A stretch of DNA of 55,131 nucleotides from NCBI GenBank assembly GCA_026706395.1, contig JAPOYU010000030.1, positions 1-55,131 on the forward strand. Direction: 5' to 3'. The notes under the pieces are model-generated. The model was not told where the DNA came from. It was given only the letters and a program-made list of their open reading frames with translations, and made no database searches. The translations under genes were made by a program, and so were the position numbers. Below, in pieces: positions 33,255 through 43,135 of this stretch (its first letter is position 1; each line of letters starts with the position of its first letter). Origin of the DNA: Chloroflexota bacterium (GTDB lineage: Bacteria; Chloroflexota; Anaerolineae; Aggregatilineales; Phototrophicaceae).

Positions 33255-36200
33255 CTATTTGGCTTGCAAAACCGTATCGCCCAGCACCTCGGCGAAGACG
33301 TCTATGAACAGGTCCACATGCTCGCGGCGGAAGATGATGGGCGGTTTGAGCTTGAGCACATTATGATGCGGTCCCTCAGTGCTGACCAGGATGCCACGCG
33401 CTTTCATACGCTCGGCGATGTAGGCCGCCTCCCAGTCGGCCGGTTCGAGGGTGGCGCGGTCGCGTATCAGGTCGATGCCGAGGAAAAGCCCCGAACCGCG
33501 GACCTGCCCGATGATGGGGAAGTCGTCTTTCAGCGCGCAAAGCTCTTCCATCCAGTAGGCGCCGGTATCAAGCGCGTTACCCCGCAAGTATTCGTCGGCG
33601 ATGAGGCGCAGCACCTCCAGACCGATGGCGCAAGAAACTGGATTGCCGCCGAAGGTATTGAAGTATTCCATGCCGGTGTCGAAGGCGGCGGCGATCTCGG
33701 GGCTGGTGACGACCGCGCCGAGTGGATGGCCGTTGCCCATCGGCTTGCCCATCGTGACGATGTCGGGCAGGACGCCGCTCAGTTCGAAGGACCAGAAGCG
33801 GTCGCCGACGCGGCCGAAGCCGGTCTGCACCTCATCGGCGATGCAGACGCCGCCCGCTTCTCGTACCATGGCATAGGCATGACGAAGGTAATCAGCTGGC
33901 AGGGGCATCTGCCCGCCGCAGCCCATGATGCCCTCGGCGAAGAAGGCGGATAGCCGCGCCCCCCGCGCTTGAATCGCGGCGATCTTTTTCGCGGCTGAGC
34001 GAGCGTAGAATTCCCCGGCCCGCCTATCAAACCCGCGGCAGGCGCCCCGGTAGCCATCGGGCATCTCGGCGACTTGTACATGATCGCGCCTGCCCTGGCC
34101 GCCGGGCCCGTTGAACTTATACGGGCTGATGTCGATCAGCGCCGATGTATGGCCGTGATAGGCGTGGTCAATAACAATGACATCGCCGCCGCCGGCGTAA
34201 GCTTGCGCCAGGCGGAGCGCCAGTTCATTCGCTTCGCTGCCGCTGTTGACGAAGAAGCAGACCGACAGCGGATCGGGCAGCGTGGCGGTCAAGGCTTCGG
34301 CATACTCGACGATGATATCGTGCAGGTAGCGCGTGTTGGTATTGAGCAGAGCCAGTTGATCTTGGGCGGCGCGGACGATGCGCGGATGGCTGTGCCCGAC
34401 ATGGGCCACGTTGTTGACGCAGTCAAGGTAGGGCAGGCCGTCTTCGTCATAGAGATGATGCAGATAACCGCGGACGATCTTCAGCGGCTGCCGGTAGGAC
34501 AGGCTGAGAGCGGGATTGAGCGCTGCTTTCCGCCTGAACATTAGCTCGGACGAAGCAGGCTCTGGCAGGAGCGCGTACGGCAGGCGGAGGATGTGATTGG
34601 GATCAGGCGAGAGCGATGTCCAAAGCTCGCGCGCTCTTGGCGAACAGACGCCGGGGAAGCTGTCGCTGAAATCGAGGAGGTCACTTATGATCTGAAAATG
34701 CAGATGCGGCGTCCAGTTGCCGTTGCGCGGGAAGTCGCCGATATGCGCGATGAGATCGCCGGCAGTGACTTGCTGCCCGATTTCCCAGCGATCAAGCACT
34801 TCGGGGGACAGGTGTGCATAAAGTGTGTAGAAGCAAATATCGGCGCTCGGCTGATGTTTGAGGATCAGTGCCGGACCGTAGTTCTGTTCGACGGCGATTT
34901 CTGCCAGACTGAACACTTCGCCGGCCAAAGGCGCGTAGATTGGCCTGCCAGCCGGGGCGAAGAGATCCACGCCGAGATGCACTGTCCGCCGCTCGTGATG
35001 GTCGATGACATACTCATCAGCCAGGTAAATCGGGCGGACCTCGTTGTAATAGCCGATGCCGACAATGCCGTCGCCGAGATAGTCGCATAGTGCTTGTTCG
35101 TATGCGCGGGGATCGGCCAAGTCTCCTACGCGCGCCAGGATTCGACTGGTCATGCCGAAGTCGATCAGCTTGCTGTTTTCCGCCGTGAGGGGAAGGCCGA
35201 GGATCGGCGCAAAGGTCTCAGAACTGAGCCAGTTGACGATGTCCGCCGTCCGAGGGCAGGCGGGAAAGCCACAAGCGGCGCGGAAATTATAGTGGGCGAA
35301 ATGGGGATGAATCTCGCGCAGTTTTGCCAACAGGTCCCAGGCGCCGCGTTCGCTGATGCTCAGGTGACGATTGTCCGGCTCTTGCCGCTGCTGATGCCAG
35401 GAGATGCAGACGCTTAGGCAGAGGCGAGCGGCGATGAGGGGATAGATCAGGCTAATCTCCTCTTCGGTCAAGGGAAAAGCTTCGTGGTAGGCGCGGATGA
35501 CGGGAGCGGCTATGTCTAACGGTCGCTCGCTCCCCATCATGATGTAGGCGAGCGCGACAGCCAGGTCCGCGGCGGTGGGCCCATAGACCATATCGCCGAA
35601 GTCGATCAGGCCGGCGACGCGCGGCGCTACGAGACCGTTGGCGCGCACCAGGATATTGCTGTCGTTGGGGTCGTTGTAGGTATGGCTGTGGCGCAGGTTC
35701 GGCAGGGCGGGCAGCAGTTCGTCTTCGTAGATACGCAGGAAGTAATCCAGCAACGATTTCTTCGCTAACGGCAGGTCGGCAGCGTATCGCGCTACCTCTT
35801 TGAGATTGCGGATGTTCCAGCGATAGGCTTGCCGCTTTTCGGCGTGGCGAAAGCTCTGCATCCCCGCGCTAAGCTGGCCAAGCTGTCGTCCAATATCGGC
35901 GAGCAGTTCGGTCGAATGCGGGCGGAAGCCGCTAAGGGGGATGCCGTCGATATAGCTCAGCAGGCGGGCGCGGTATTCGGCGCCGTTTTGGGCTGTGACG
36001 CGGATTGTGTCGGCGCCGCCCTTTGCCGGTATCACCTCGGGGAAGATGTCCATCGTGCAACAGAGATGTTTCAGAGTTTGGTTTTGCAGGTCGAGGACGC
36101 TGGCGGAGACGCTGCTGTGGGCGATCTTGAAAACGTATTGCTCGCCGTTTGTCGCGCGCAGTTGGAAGTTGCGATCGAGCTCCGAGGGCAGCGCGTCTAT

Positions 36201-36284
36201 TGATATTGCTGTGACGCCGTAATGCCGCTGCAAGATGGCGCTGGCGTCGTTGCTTGAGAAGGGCGGGCGGATGTTGACTTCCAT
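33255..36284 (-). CDS. Kinase (APH) - M23 peptidase - class III PLP aminotransferase fusion
   Basis: A 1009-residue three-part protein. Residues about 8-330 form an aminoglycoside-phosphotransferase-like kinase; the catalytic segment is [10 protein letters not shown] (Asp205, Asn210) and IDFGD holds Asp228/Asp231. Residues about 430-545 form an M23/LytM metallopeptidase domain with intact ligands: HLGVD (His436, Asp440), YAHLSP and HLH (527-529). Residues about 590-1009 form a class III PLP enzyme, with IADEVQTG (Asp817) and the PLP lysine Lys847 (TMGKPMG). In lysine degradation a kinase of the first type and a phospho-lyase of the last act in sequence on hydroxylysine or ethanolamine. ATG 36284 chosen; no signal peptide, so the M23 domain is probably cytoplasmic. 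Confidence 0.88.
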   Translation of the reverse strand: MEVNIRPPFSSNDASAILQRHYGVTAISIDALPSELDRNFQLRATNGEQYVFKIAHSSVSASVLDLQNQTLKHLCCTMDIFPEVIPAKGGADTIRVTAQNGAEYRARLLSYIDGIPLSGFRPHSTELLADIGRQLGQLSAGMQSFRHAEKRQAYRWNIRNLKEVARYAADLPLAKKSLLDYFLRIYEDELLPALPNLRHSHTYNDPNDSNILVRANGLVAPRVAGLIDFGDMVYGPTAADLAVALAYIMMGSERPLDIAAPVIRAYHEAFPLTEEEISLIYPLIAARLCLSVCISWHQQRQEPDNRHLSISERGAWDLLAKLREIHPHFAHYNFRAACGFPACPRTADIVNWLSSETFAPILGLPLTAENSKLIDFGMTSRILARVGDLADPRAYEQALCDYLGDGIVGIGYYNEVRPIYLADEYVIDHHERRTVHLGVDLFAPAGRPIYAPLAGEVFSLAEIAVEQNYGPALILKHQPSADICFYTLYAHLSPEVLDRWEIGQQVTAGDLIAHIGDFPRNGNWTPHLHFQIISDLLDFSDSFPGVCSPRARELWTSLSPDPNHILRLPYALLPEPASSELMFRRKAALNPALSLSYRQPLKIVRGYLHHLYDEDGLPYLDCVNNVAHVGHSHPRIVRAAQDQLALLNTNTRYLHDIIVEYAEALTATLPDPLSVCFFVNSGSEANELALRLAQAYAGGGDVIVIDHAYHGHTSALIDISPYKFNGPGGQGRRDHVQVAEMPDGYRGACRGFDRRAGEFYARSAAKKIAAIQARGARLSAFFAEGIMGCGGQMPLPADYLRHAYAMVREAGGVCIADEVQTGFGRVGDRFWSFELSGVLPDIVTMGKPMGNGHPLGAVVTSPEIAAAFDTGMEYFNTFGGNPVSCAIGLEVLRLIADEYLRGNALDTGAYWMEELCALKDDFPIIGQVRGSGLFLGIDLIRDRATLEPADWEAAYIAERMKARGILVSTEGPHHNVLKLKPPIIFRREHVDLFIDVFAEVLGDTVLQAK

Positions 36285-36464
36285 CGGGAGCGTGGCGGTC
36301 TTATCGGCTGTGTGATTGGTGAAGGTCAATCTTAAGCGGAGACCTGGCGCGCGAGAAGGGTATACAGATGTTGGCGGAGCAAGCCTCAACCGGCAAATAT
36401 AATTCAACAAGTGAAAAATATGCTATATTGGCGTCGCTTATCTCGACGTTTGGAGTTGCAGAAG

Positions 36465-37709
36465 ATGCGGCGCCTCGGGCTTGTGGCAATCATACTTCTC
36501 GGATTATTTCTGCGAATCGCATACTCGCAAACCGTTTCCGATATCCAGGGGCGTCTGGATTACCCGGAGTATGCTTTCGCCGCTGCCGAGATAGAAAGGG
36601 GCGATTTTACTTTTTCAAGCGATATATTCCAGTTGCGTCCGCCCGTTTTTCCTATGCTGCTGGCGGCGCTTAATCAAGAAAAGCCCTTGATTCACGCGGT
36701 CAACATTCTATTCTCCATTGCCATTATCCCGTTAACCTATGTTCTGGCGCGGCAACTTCGGCTCGGCCAGACAGTCGCTCTGGTCGCTGCCGGGATAGTC
36801 GCCCTTGACCCCACAAGTGTCAAATATGCTGGCACTGTACTTGCGGAGCCCTTGGCGAGTCTGTTGATTGCTCTTGCCTACATTTGCCTCGCCATGTTGA
36901 AATCAACGCGTCAGTGGCAGTCGGTTTTAACCTGGGGCTTCCTGGCAGGACTGGCGATTGTCCTTTCCGCTTTAACCCGGCCCTCTGCCTATTTGTTCTG
37001 GATTCCAATGGGCTTGTGGGTCCTGTTCGCCCGGCGCGGTAAAGAGGCGAATATCCTGGCAGCCTTCGCCCTGATCCTGCCAGCTGTCTTGGGCGTCGGG
37101 CTCTGGCAATACCACAATGCCGTGTATTACAACAACAGTAGTTTCACGTCGGTTGGTACATTTAATCTGCTCCATCATCGAGCGGCATCGGTGCTGTACC
37201 AGGCGACTGTCAAGGATATCCAGGCCGTACAACTGAGCTTGGTCGAACGGGTGGAAAGCAAGCTTGGCAATGATACCGCCGGGCTTACCTCGCATGATCA
37301 TTGGAATCACAGGACAGGATCAGCGGAACAGCAGAGCGCGATGACAGAAGTTGCGCTGGAAGTGTTTCTCACACATCCCTTGCATTATCTTTTAACTATT
37401 CCTGTTGGTTTGTACCGCTTGCTTATAGAGGTGACGCAGTGGTCCCCGTTACTGAGTATCGCCTGGAACGTTCCGTTTCTAGCGCTGTCAGCCGTCGGAA
37501 TCGGGCGATTTGTGCGCGAGAGGCGTTGGGCGGCCGGCGCATTGCTTCTATTGCCCTGCGTTTATTTCATCGCCGGTACGCTTATCGTACAGACATCAAG
37601 TATCGACACCCGCGCTCGCATCATGATCACACCGCTGCTGGCGGTGTTGGCGGCTTATGGCATTATGTACTTGCTCAACCGGCGAAGAGCGGCGTCGGCA
37701 CCCCCTTGA
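36465..37709 (+). CDS. GT39-like integral membrane glycosyltransferase
   Basis: A 414-residue membrane protein with about ten helices, resembling the ArnT/PMT (GT39) group that transfers sugars from lipid carriers. After the first helix comes RLDYPEYAFAAAEIERGDF, with acidic residues in the first external loop, and RPPVFPMLLAAL, as in PMT-like proteins. The start ATG 36465 has GGAG nine bases upstream; a GTG at 36411 would add 18 residues ahead of the first helix without a ribosome site. It is divergent from the fusion gene. Its last 35 bases overlap the 3' end of the SMP-30 gene on the other strand. Confidence 0.8.
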   Translation: MRRLGLVAIILLGLFLRIAYSQTVSDIQGRLDYPEYAFAAAEIERGDFTFSSDIFQLRPPVFPMLLAALNQEKPLIHAVNILFSIAIIPLTYVLARQLRLGQTVALVAAGIVALDPTSVKYAGTVLAEPLASLLIALAYICLAMLKSTRQWQSVLTWGFLAGLAIVLSALTRPSAYLFWIPMGLWVLFARRGKEANILAAFALILPAVLGVGLWQYHNAVYYNNSSFTSVGTFNLLHHRAASVLYQATVKDIQAVQLSLVERVESKLGNDTAGLTSHDHWNHRTGSAEQQSAMTEVALEVFLTHPLHYLLTIPVGLYRLLIEVTQWSPLLSIAWNVPFLALSAVGIGRFVRERRWAAGALLLLPCVYFIAGTLIVQTSSIDTRARIMITPLLAVLAAYGIMYLLNRRRAASAPP

Positions 37710-38547
37710 CCCCCGGCTTGTAGCTGAACAAGCTGCCCGCCAGCGGGTACTGTTTCAACTGCTCGTCGGACATGGCCGTGCTGGCTGTGACGATGTAGAG
37801 CGTATCCAAATCAGCGCCGGCGAAGGTGCAGCTGGTGATGTTAAGCGCAGGGATCGGCACGACCTGCAGGATCTCCCCGGCCGGCGAATAACGAGTGATG
37901 CGCGCGCCGCCGAAATGCGCCACCCAGAGGCAATCCTCGCTGTCGGTCGTCATGCCATCGGGCACGCCATCGGTGTCGTTCGTGAACTCGGTGAAAACAC
38001 GTCTGTTGCTGAGCGAGCCATCGGCGCCGATATCGAGCGCGTAAATCTTCCGCTTGATGCTGTCGGTGTGATAAATGATGCTGTTGTCGAGGTTGAAGGT
38101 CGGCCCGTTGCAGATGATGTAGTCGGTATCGACTTGCCGGACGCTGAGGTCGGGATCAAGGCGATAGAGCGAGCCGCTCTCCGAAACCTGGTTGATGTCC
38201 ATCGTGCCCGCCCAATAGCGCCCGCTGTTATCGACCTTGCCGTCATTGAAGCGGTTATTCGGCTGGTCAGCTTCCGGCAGGGTGATCGGCTGTGCCGAGA
38301 GCACATCAAAGTCTAACCAGGCATAACCGTCTTTGATGGTGCCGATGAAGCCGCCGCCTGCGCGCGGGTTCAAGCTGGTGACTTCAAAGTCAAAGGTCCA
38401 GGTCGTCTTGCCGCCGTCCGCTAGGGCATAGCGGTGCACTTTGTTCTTGAAAATATCGACCCAGTAGACCGCATTCTCCGCCTCGACCCAGACCGGCCCT
38501 TCGCCGAGAAGCGCCGGGATTTCCCATGCTACTTTTACTTCGCTCAT
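37675..38547 (-). CDS. SMP-30/gluconolactonase family protein
   Basis: A 290-residue six-bladed beta-propeller of the SMP-30/LRE family. The metal ligands of this family are at matching positions: Glu16 (GEGPVW), Asn101 (RFNDGKVD), Asn147 (ICNGPTF) and Asp197 (PDGMTTD). It should hydrolyse a sugar lactone to the sugar acid, the substrate for the dehydratases encoded next. ATG 38547 follows AAAGGAATG. It is downstream of the two enolase-superfamily genes on the same strand, with 99 bases between. Confidence 0.92.
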   Translation of the reverse strand: MSEVKVAWEIPALLGEGPVWVEAENAVYWVDIFKNKVHRYALADGGKTTWTFDFEVTSLNPRAGGGFIGTIKDGYAWLDFDVLSAQPITLPEADQPNNRFNDGKVDNSGRYWAGTMDINQVSESGSLYRLDPDLSVRQVDTDYIICNGPTFNLDNSIIYHTDSIKRKIYALDIGADGSLSNRRVFTEFTNDTDGVPDGMTTDSEDCLWVAHFGGARITRYSPAGEILQVVPIPALNITSCTFAGADLDTLYIVTASTAMSDEQLKQYPLAGSLFSYKPGVKGVPTPLFAG

Positions 38548-38594
38548 CGTTTCATTCCTTTCGCCAATAAAGCCCGCTCCCTCTTTATGGGATG

Positions 38595-38614
38595 CTCTCC
38601 ATAGAGATGGAGAG
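38595..38614. repeat. CTCTCCAT hairpin
   Basis: CTCTCCAT (38595-38602), loop AGAG, ATGGAGAG (38607-38614): a perfect 8-base stem between the SMP-30 gene and the downstream enolase-superfamily gene. No T run follows on either strand. Similar in style to the C-rich hairpin at 10373. Confidence 0.45.
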
Positions 38615-38646
38615 AAGCGATTTGGGGATGGGGCACGCCACCCATT

Positions 38647-39780
38647 CTACCAATTCGTAACCGAGCCGTCAGCCCGCCGCAGATGTTTCAACTCGCCCAT
38701 GCTGAAGGGATACTTGCTCAGCGCCTCGGGATTGAACTCGATGCCCAGGCCGGGCGCGGTCGGCGGCAGCAGGTAGCCGTCTTCCCATTCCGGCTGATTC
38801 AGCACAAGATCGGGCAGACTTTCCCCCGGGCGACGCGGCAGCTCCTGCACGGCGCAATTGGGCACGGACAGGCAGAGATGCAAAAAGGCCGTGGTGGCGA
38901 CCGGACCAATCGGGTTGTGCACGGCCAGCTCGATGTAGTGCGTCTCGCACATGGCGGCGATCTTCTTGGCTTCCGTGATCCCGCCGCAGATGCAGAGGTC
39001 GACGCGGGCGTAGTCAATCAGTTCTTCTTCGATGACCTGGCGGAACTCCCACTTTGAGTTGTATTGCTCGCCGGCGGCCAGCGGGGCTGTCGTGCGCCCC
39101 CGCAAATTGCGGTAGGATTGCGAATTCTCGACGCGCAGCGGATCTTCAATGAAATAGGGGCGGTACTGCTCAACTTCCTGGCAAAGCCAGAGGGCGTCGG
39201 CCATGTTGAGGCGGGTATGCACATCGATGGCGAGCTTGATCTCATCGCCGAGCGCCAGACGCAGCGCTTCGAATTCCTTGATGGCGCGACGCACTTCGAC
39301 GTCCGGCTCGAGCACGCCATCGGGTTCATGCGCCAGGCCCCAGCGCAAGACCTTCCAGCCCTCGTCCATCGAGCGCTGACAGCACTCGACCAGTTCCTCG
39401 ACCGTGTCGCCGCCGTTGTGATTGTAGGTCAGCACGCGATCGCGGGCGCGTCCGCCGAGCAGGTCATAGACCGGGACGCCCAGCGCCTTGCCTTTGATAT
39501 CCCAGAGGGCGATATCGATAGCGGCGATGGCGGCGGTCAAGATGCGCTGCGCTGGGAAGAATCCACCGCGGAAGAGCAGCTGCCAGATGTGCTCGCTGCG
39601 GAAAGGGTCCTGGCCGATGAGGAGAGGGCGGAAATGTTCGATGGCGCCACCCACGGCAAGTTCGCGGCCGGTGATGCCGGCTTCGCCGATGCCTCTGATG
39701 CCTTCGTCAGTTTCGACCACGACGAAGCAGAAAGTGCGCCATTCCCGCGCCAGATAAACTTTGACATCCGTGATTTTCAT
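38647..39780 (-). CDS. Enolase-superfamily sugar-acid dehydratase, copy 1
   Basis: A 377-residue mandelate racemase/muconate lactonizing enzyme family protein, close to D-galactonate/mannonate-type dehydratases. Metal ligands are Asp186 (IDVHTRLN), Glu212 (FIEDPLR) and Glu238 (AAGEQ); the acid/base candidates are Asp261 (ARVDLCICGG) and His288 (AVHNPIGP). It removes water from a sugar acid to yield a 2-keto-3-deoxy acid. It is a tandem duplicate of the gene at 39942-41075, with the same length and most residues identical. Unlike that copy it keeps Glu33 (GIGEAG) and has Gly148 near the active-site strand. The lactonase gene is next downstream. Confidence 0.92.
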   Translation of the reverse strand: MKITDVKVYLAREWRTFCFVVVETDEGIRGIGEAGITGRELAVGGAIEHFRPLLIGQDPFRSEHIWQLLFRGGFFPAQRILTAAIAAIDIALWDIKGKALGVPVYDLLGGRARDRVLTYNHNGGDTVEELVECCQRSMDEGWKVLRWGLAHEPDGVLEPDVEVRRAIKEFEALRLALGDEIKLAIDVHTRLNMADALWLCQEVEQYRPYFIEDPLRVENSQSYRNLRGRTTAPLAAGEQYNSKWEFRQVIEEELIDYARVDLCICGGITEAKKIAAMCETHYIELAVHNPIGPVATTAFLHLCLSVPNCAVQELPRRPGESLPDLVLNQPEWEDGYLLPPTAPGLGIEFNPEALSKYPFSMGELKHLRRADGSVTNW

Positions 39781-39817
39781 TCTGCTTCCATTCTTTGCTG
39801 GATTCGCTGGAGGCTTA

Positions 39818-39852
39818 TTTTACCCACAGCGGTACACAGGACACAGAGAAAG
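39818..39852 (+). repeat. Dispersed CACAGAG-type repeat, copy 3
   Basis: TTTTACCCACAGCGGTACAC followed by AGGACACAGAG, between the two enolase-superfamily genes. An inverted partial copy follows at 39900-39924. Confidence 0.6.
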
Positions 39853-39899
39853 AGACTGGGCCAAGGCTCAGCCGGCTGCATTCACAAGGGCTTTACCCG

Positions 39900-39924
39900 T
39901 TGCTCTCGGTGTACTCGGTGGACC
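39900..39924 (-). repeat. Dispersed CACAGAG-type repeat, partial inverted copy
   Basis: On the minus strand TCCACCGAGTACACCGAGAG, related to the ACCACCGAG words of copy 1. With the copy at 39818 it forms an inverted pair in the gap between the duplicated genes. Confidence 0.5.
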
Positions 39925-39941
39925 TCTACCGAGAGCTAATT

Positions 39942-41075
39942 CTACCAATTCGTGACCGAGCCGTCAGCCCGCCGCAGATGCGTCGGTTCGTTCATGCTGA
40001 AGGGATACTTGCTCAGCGCTTCCGGATTGAACTCAATGCCCAGGCCGGGCGCGGTCGGCGGCAGGAGGTAGCCGTCTTCCCATTCCGGCTGGTTCAGCAC
40101 GAGGTCGGGCAGGTTTTCCCCCGGGCGGCGCGGCAACTCTTGCACGGCGCAATTGGGCAGGGAAAGGCAGAGATGCAAAAAGGCGGAGGTGGCGACCGGA
40201 CCAATCGGGTTATGCACAGCCACCTCGATATAATGCGTTTCGCACATGGCGGCGATCTTCCTGGCTTCGGTGATCCCGCCGCAGATGCAGGGGTCGATGC
40301 GGGCGTAGTCGATGAGTTCTTCTTCGATGACCTGGCGAAACTCCCATTTCGAGCTGTATTGTTCGCCGGCGGCCAAGGGCACGGTGCTGCGGCTGCGCAA
40401 GTGGCGATAGGACTGCGCGTTCTCGACACGCAGCGGATCTTCGATGAAAAATGGGCGGTACTGCTCAGCCTCCCGGCAGAGCCACAGCGAATGCGCCATG
40501 TTCAGCCGCGTATGCACATCAAGCGCCAGCTTGATCTCATCACCAAGCGCCAGCCGCAGCGCTGCGATTTCCTCGATGGCGTCACGGACGGCCGCGTCCG
40601 GCTCGAGGATATCGTCCGCTTTATGCGCCAGTTTCCAACGCAAGGCTTTCCAGCCCTCGTCCACGGAACGCTGGCAGCAGGCGACCAGTTCCTCGACCGT
40701 CTCGCCACCGTTGTGATTGTAAGTGAGCACACGGTCACGCGCTCGCCCGCCCAGCAGCTCATACACCGGGACGCCCAGAGCCTTGCCCTTGATATCCCAG
40801 AGGGCGATGTCGATGGCGGCGATGGCGGCGGTCAGGATGCGCTGCGCCGGGTAGAATCCACCGCGGAAAAGCTGCTGCCAGATGTGCTCAGTGCGGAAAG
40901 GGTCACACCCGATGAGCAGGGGCTTGAAATGCTCGATGGCGCCTTGCATGGCCAGTTCACGCCCGCCGATGCCCCCCGCGCCCAAGCCGCTGATGCCCTC
41001 GTCCGTTTCAACTACGACGAAGAAGTGGCTGCGGCGTTCGCGCGCCAGGTAGACTTTGACGTCCGTGATTTTCAT
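39942..41075 (-). CDS. Enolase-superfamily sugar-acid dehydratase, copy 2
   Basis: A 377-residue paralogue of copy 1 in tandem. Metal ligands Asp186, Glu212, Glu238 and candidate bases Asp261 and His288 are all conserved. Differences fall near the active site: Ala33 replaces the usual glutamate (GLGAGG), Lys148 replaces Gly148 (LRWKLAH), and Pro262 follows Asp261. These suggest a changed substrate. ATG 41075 is behind GGAGG; an in-frame extension has no ribosome site. It is transcribed first, with copy 1 and the SMP-30 gene after it. Confidence 0.92.
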   Translation of the reverse strand: MKITDVKVYLARERRSHFFVVVETDEGISGLGAGGIGGRELAMQGAIEHFKPLLIGCDPFRTEHIWQQLFRGGFYPAQRILTAAIAAIDIALWDIKGKALGVPVYELLGGRARDRVLTYNHNGGETVEELVACCQRSVDEGWKALRWKLAHKADDILEPDAAVRDAIEEIAALRLALGDEIKLALDVHTRLNMAHSLWLCREAEQYRPFFIEDPLRVENAQSYRHLRSRSTVPLAAGEQYSSKWEFRQVIEEELIDYARIDPCICGGITEARKIAAMCETHYIEVAVHNPIGPVATSAFLHLCLSLPNCAVQELPRRPGENLPDLVLNQPEWEDGYLLPPTAPGLGIEFNPEALSKYPFSMNEPTHLRRADGSVTNW

Positions 41076-41114
41076 TTTGCCTCCGCTGGAGTGGCTGGCA
41101 GCTACATTGCAACA

Positions 41115-41171
41115 TTTTAACCACAGAGGGCGCGTGGACACAGCCTACCGGCACAGAGGGCACAAAGAAAG
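41115..41171 (+). repeat. Dispersed CACAGAG-type repeat, copy 4
   Basis: TTTTAACCACAGAGGGCGCG, then GGACACAG, then GGCACAGAGGGCACAAAG: the longest copy, between copy 2 of the dehydratase and the GH3 gene. Confidence 0.6.
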
Positions 41172-41303
41172 GCGTATACAGCGTCGGCGTCAACCGACGG
41201 GCACGCCTTCTTCGTAGAGATAGCAGCGCGCCCAGCGGTTGCCTTCGAGGTGAGCCGGCTCACATGACGTCGGTTGCCATTGCCTGGCTGCGAGAGTGTT
41301 CGG

Positions 41304-43055
41304 CTAATACGTCAGCCCGAAGCCATACTCGAAGAGCGGATCGACCGAGTCATGCGGCACATCAGGATGCTGCGCGAGCACCGCCTCCATCGACGAGGGC
41401 AATTCAAATGGCAGCGTCGCCGCCGGCTTGAAGCGCCCGAAGACGACATCCAGCACCGCCGCGTCGCTGGCGCCGAAATTGGCGACCAGTCCGGCGCTGG
41501 CGGCTGCGATCTCGGGGATGACCGCCGCCCGTTCCAAATACATGTCAACGATGGTCGGCGTCTGTGACATGATAGCAAGGATACGGCTGAGTTCCGGTTC
41601 TTTGAAGTCGAGGTCGCCGGCGTGGAAGAAGTTCTCCAGGAACATGCTTGACCGTGGCTCGAAGGGCGCGCGCAAGCGCAGGATGGCGAAATCGGCAGCG
41701 GCGGGCTCATCAACGACATCGCCATATCCCGCCGCCACCTCGGGCTTGATGTTCTCGACATAGATCTTTGGTCGGCCCGAAAGCGGCATCCCCCCGTCAT
41801 TCTTCAGCAGGACGATAGAGTTGCGCTGCGCCAGGTCGCCAGCCGCGCGGAAAGCAGGATTGCCCGCGATGTCCCCTGCGGCTGCCTCATCGACATAGCG
41901 ATTCTCGAACAAGCCCAGGCGGAATTTGTCCCGCAGCAGACGGCGCACGCTGATGTCCAGGCGCGCTTCGCTGACTTGGCCATTCTGCACCAGTTCGACC
42001 AGCGCTTCCGGGCAAGCTTCCCCGCCGAATTGGTCGATGCCCGCTTGCAGCGACTTGACGATGCGCTCGCCCAGGCTGAGATGCTCGACCCCCCAGGCCC
42101 GCGCCGGGAAGGGCGTACCCATGATTTCGGCGTCGCTTAGCGTGCCCCAGTCGGTGCAGACGACGCCATCAAAGCCGTACTTCTCGCGCAAGAGGCCGGT
42201 GATGATCCCTCGATTGAAGGCAAAGCCAACCGGCTCGTGCTCGGTGCCGACCGGCATGCTGTAGTAGGGCATGATCATGGCAGTGCCGGCTTCAAACGCG
42301 GCCTCGAATGGCAGCAGATGATAATCAAAGTTATCGCCCGGGTAGACCTGCTCGCGCCCGTATTCAAAGTGTGAATCTTCACCGTCCTTCTGCGGTCCGC
42401 CGCCAGGGAAATGCTTGGTCATGCAAGCGACGCTCTCAGCGCCGATTTCCGCCCCTTGGAAGCCGCGAATGTAAGCCGCTGTTAGCTTCGCCGCCACTTC
42501 GTTGTCTTCGCCGAAACTGCCGTTGACGCGCGCCCATCGCGGCTCGGTCGCCAGGTCCGCCATCGGGTGCAGAGCGCTGCGAATGCCGACAGCGATATAT
42601 TCCCGACGCGCGATATCGGCGAATTCTTCGACGACGCTCGCATCGCCGATGGCGGCCAGGCCAGGCGGCTCCGGCCATTGCGAGAAGGCCTGCGTGGCCA
42701 TGAAAGCGCCGGGATTGTCGTCAAAGCCGTGGCGAGGGTCGCTGGAAAGCGTCGCCGGGATGCCCAGCCCGCGCTCTTCGGCAAGTTTCTGCAGTTGATT
42801 GGACCAGGCGGCCATCTTCTCGGCGCTCGCCGAACCGACCAGATTGAAATGGGTCATGTGCTTATTCAACATATCGCCTAGCGACGGCAAGCCAAAGGCG
42901 CCGATATCCGGGTTGAATTCGCCATCGGGCGGGATCATCACCATCGTCTGGAACATCATGCCCGCTTTTTCTTCCAGCGACATGCGCGCGAGCAGGTCCT
43001 CTATGCGCTCGCCACCGGGAAGGCTGGCGTCTTGATAGGGCAGGTGTTCAGGCAT
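41304..43055 (-). CDS. Glycoside hydrolase family 3 protein
   Basis: A 583-residue GH3 enzyme, beta-glucosidase/beta-xylosidase-like. KHFPGGG begins near 214, and the nucleophile is Asp302 in VVCTDWGTLSD. The N-terminal TIM barrel (1 to about 360) is followed by a short alpha/beta sandwich (SIVLLKNDGGMPL; VFGRFKPAATLPFELP). It ends at the LFEYGFGLTY motif with no fibronectin-III domain, so it is shorter than typical 700-800 residue members. No signal peptide is seen, implying cytoplasmic action on imported oligosaccharide or glycoside. ATG 43055 follows AAGGA. An SDR gene is 80 bases upstream of it on the same strand. Confidence 0.92.
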   Translation of the reverse strand: MPEHLPYQDASLPGGERIEDLLARMSLEEKAGMMFQTMVMIPPDGEFNPDIGAFGLPSLGDMLNKHMTHFNLVGSASAEKMAAWSNQLQKLAEERGLGIPATLSSDPRHGFDDNPGAFMATQAFSQWPEPPGLAAIGDASVVEEFADIARREYIAVGIRSALHPMADLATEPRWARVNGSFGEDNEVAAKLTAAYIRGFQGAEIGAESVACMTKHFPGGGPQKDGEDSHFEYGREQVYPGDNFDYHLLPFEAAFEAGTAMIMPYYSMPVGTEHEPVGFAFNRGIITGLLREKYGFDGVVCTDWGTLSDAEIMGTPFPARAWGVEHLSLGERIVKSLQAGIDQFGGEACPEALVELVQNGQVSEARLDISVRRLLRDKFRLGLFENRYVDEAAAGDIAGNPAFRAAGDLAQRNSIVLLKNDGGMPLSGRPKIYVENIKPEVAAGYGDVVDEPAAADFAILRLRAPFEPRSSMFLENFFHAGDLDFKEPELSRILAIMSQTPTIVDMYLERAAVIPEIAAASAGLVANFGASDAAVLDVVFGRFKPAATLPFELPSSMEAVLAQHPDVPHDSVDPLFEYGFGLTY

Positions 43056-43135
43056 TGGCCCAGTCCTTTAAGGTTGCATTCAGTTTTACAGGTCGCCGTA
43101 CTTTCAAGTCAGGAAAACACAGCAAAGCTGCCGAA

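Noticed and set aside
39795..41120. 441-codon open frame antisense to the second enolase-superfamily gene
   Set aside because: Shadow frame; the minus-strand gene is supported by its paralogue and active-site residues. The same shadow appears opposite copy 1.
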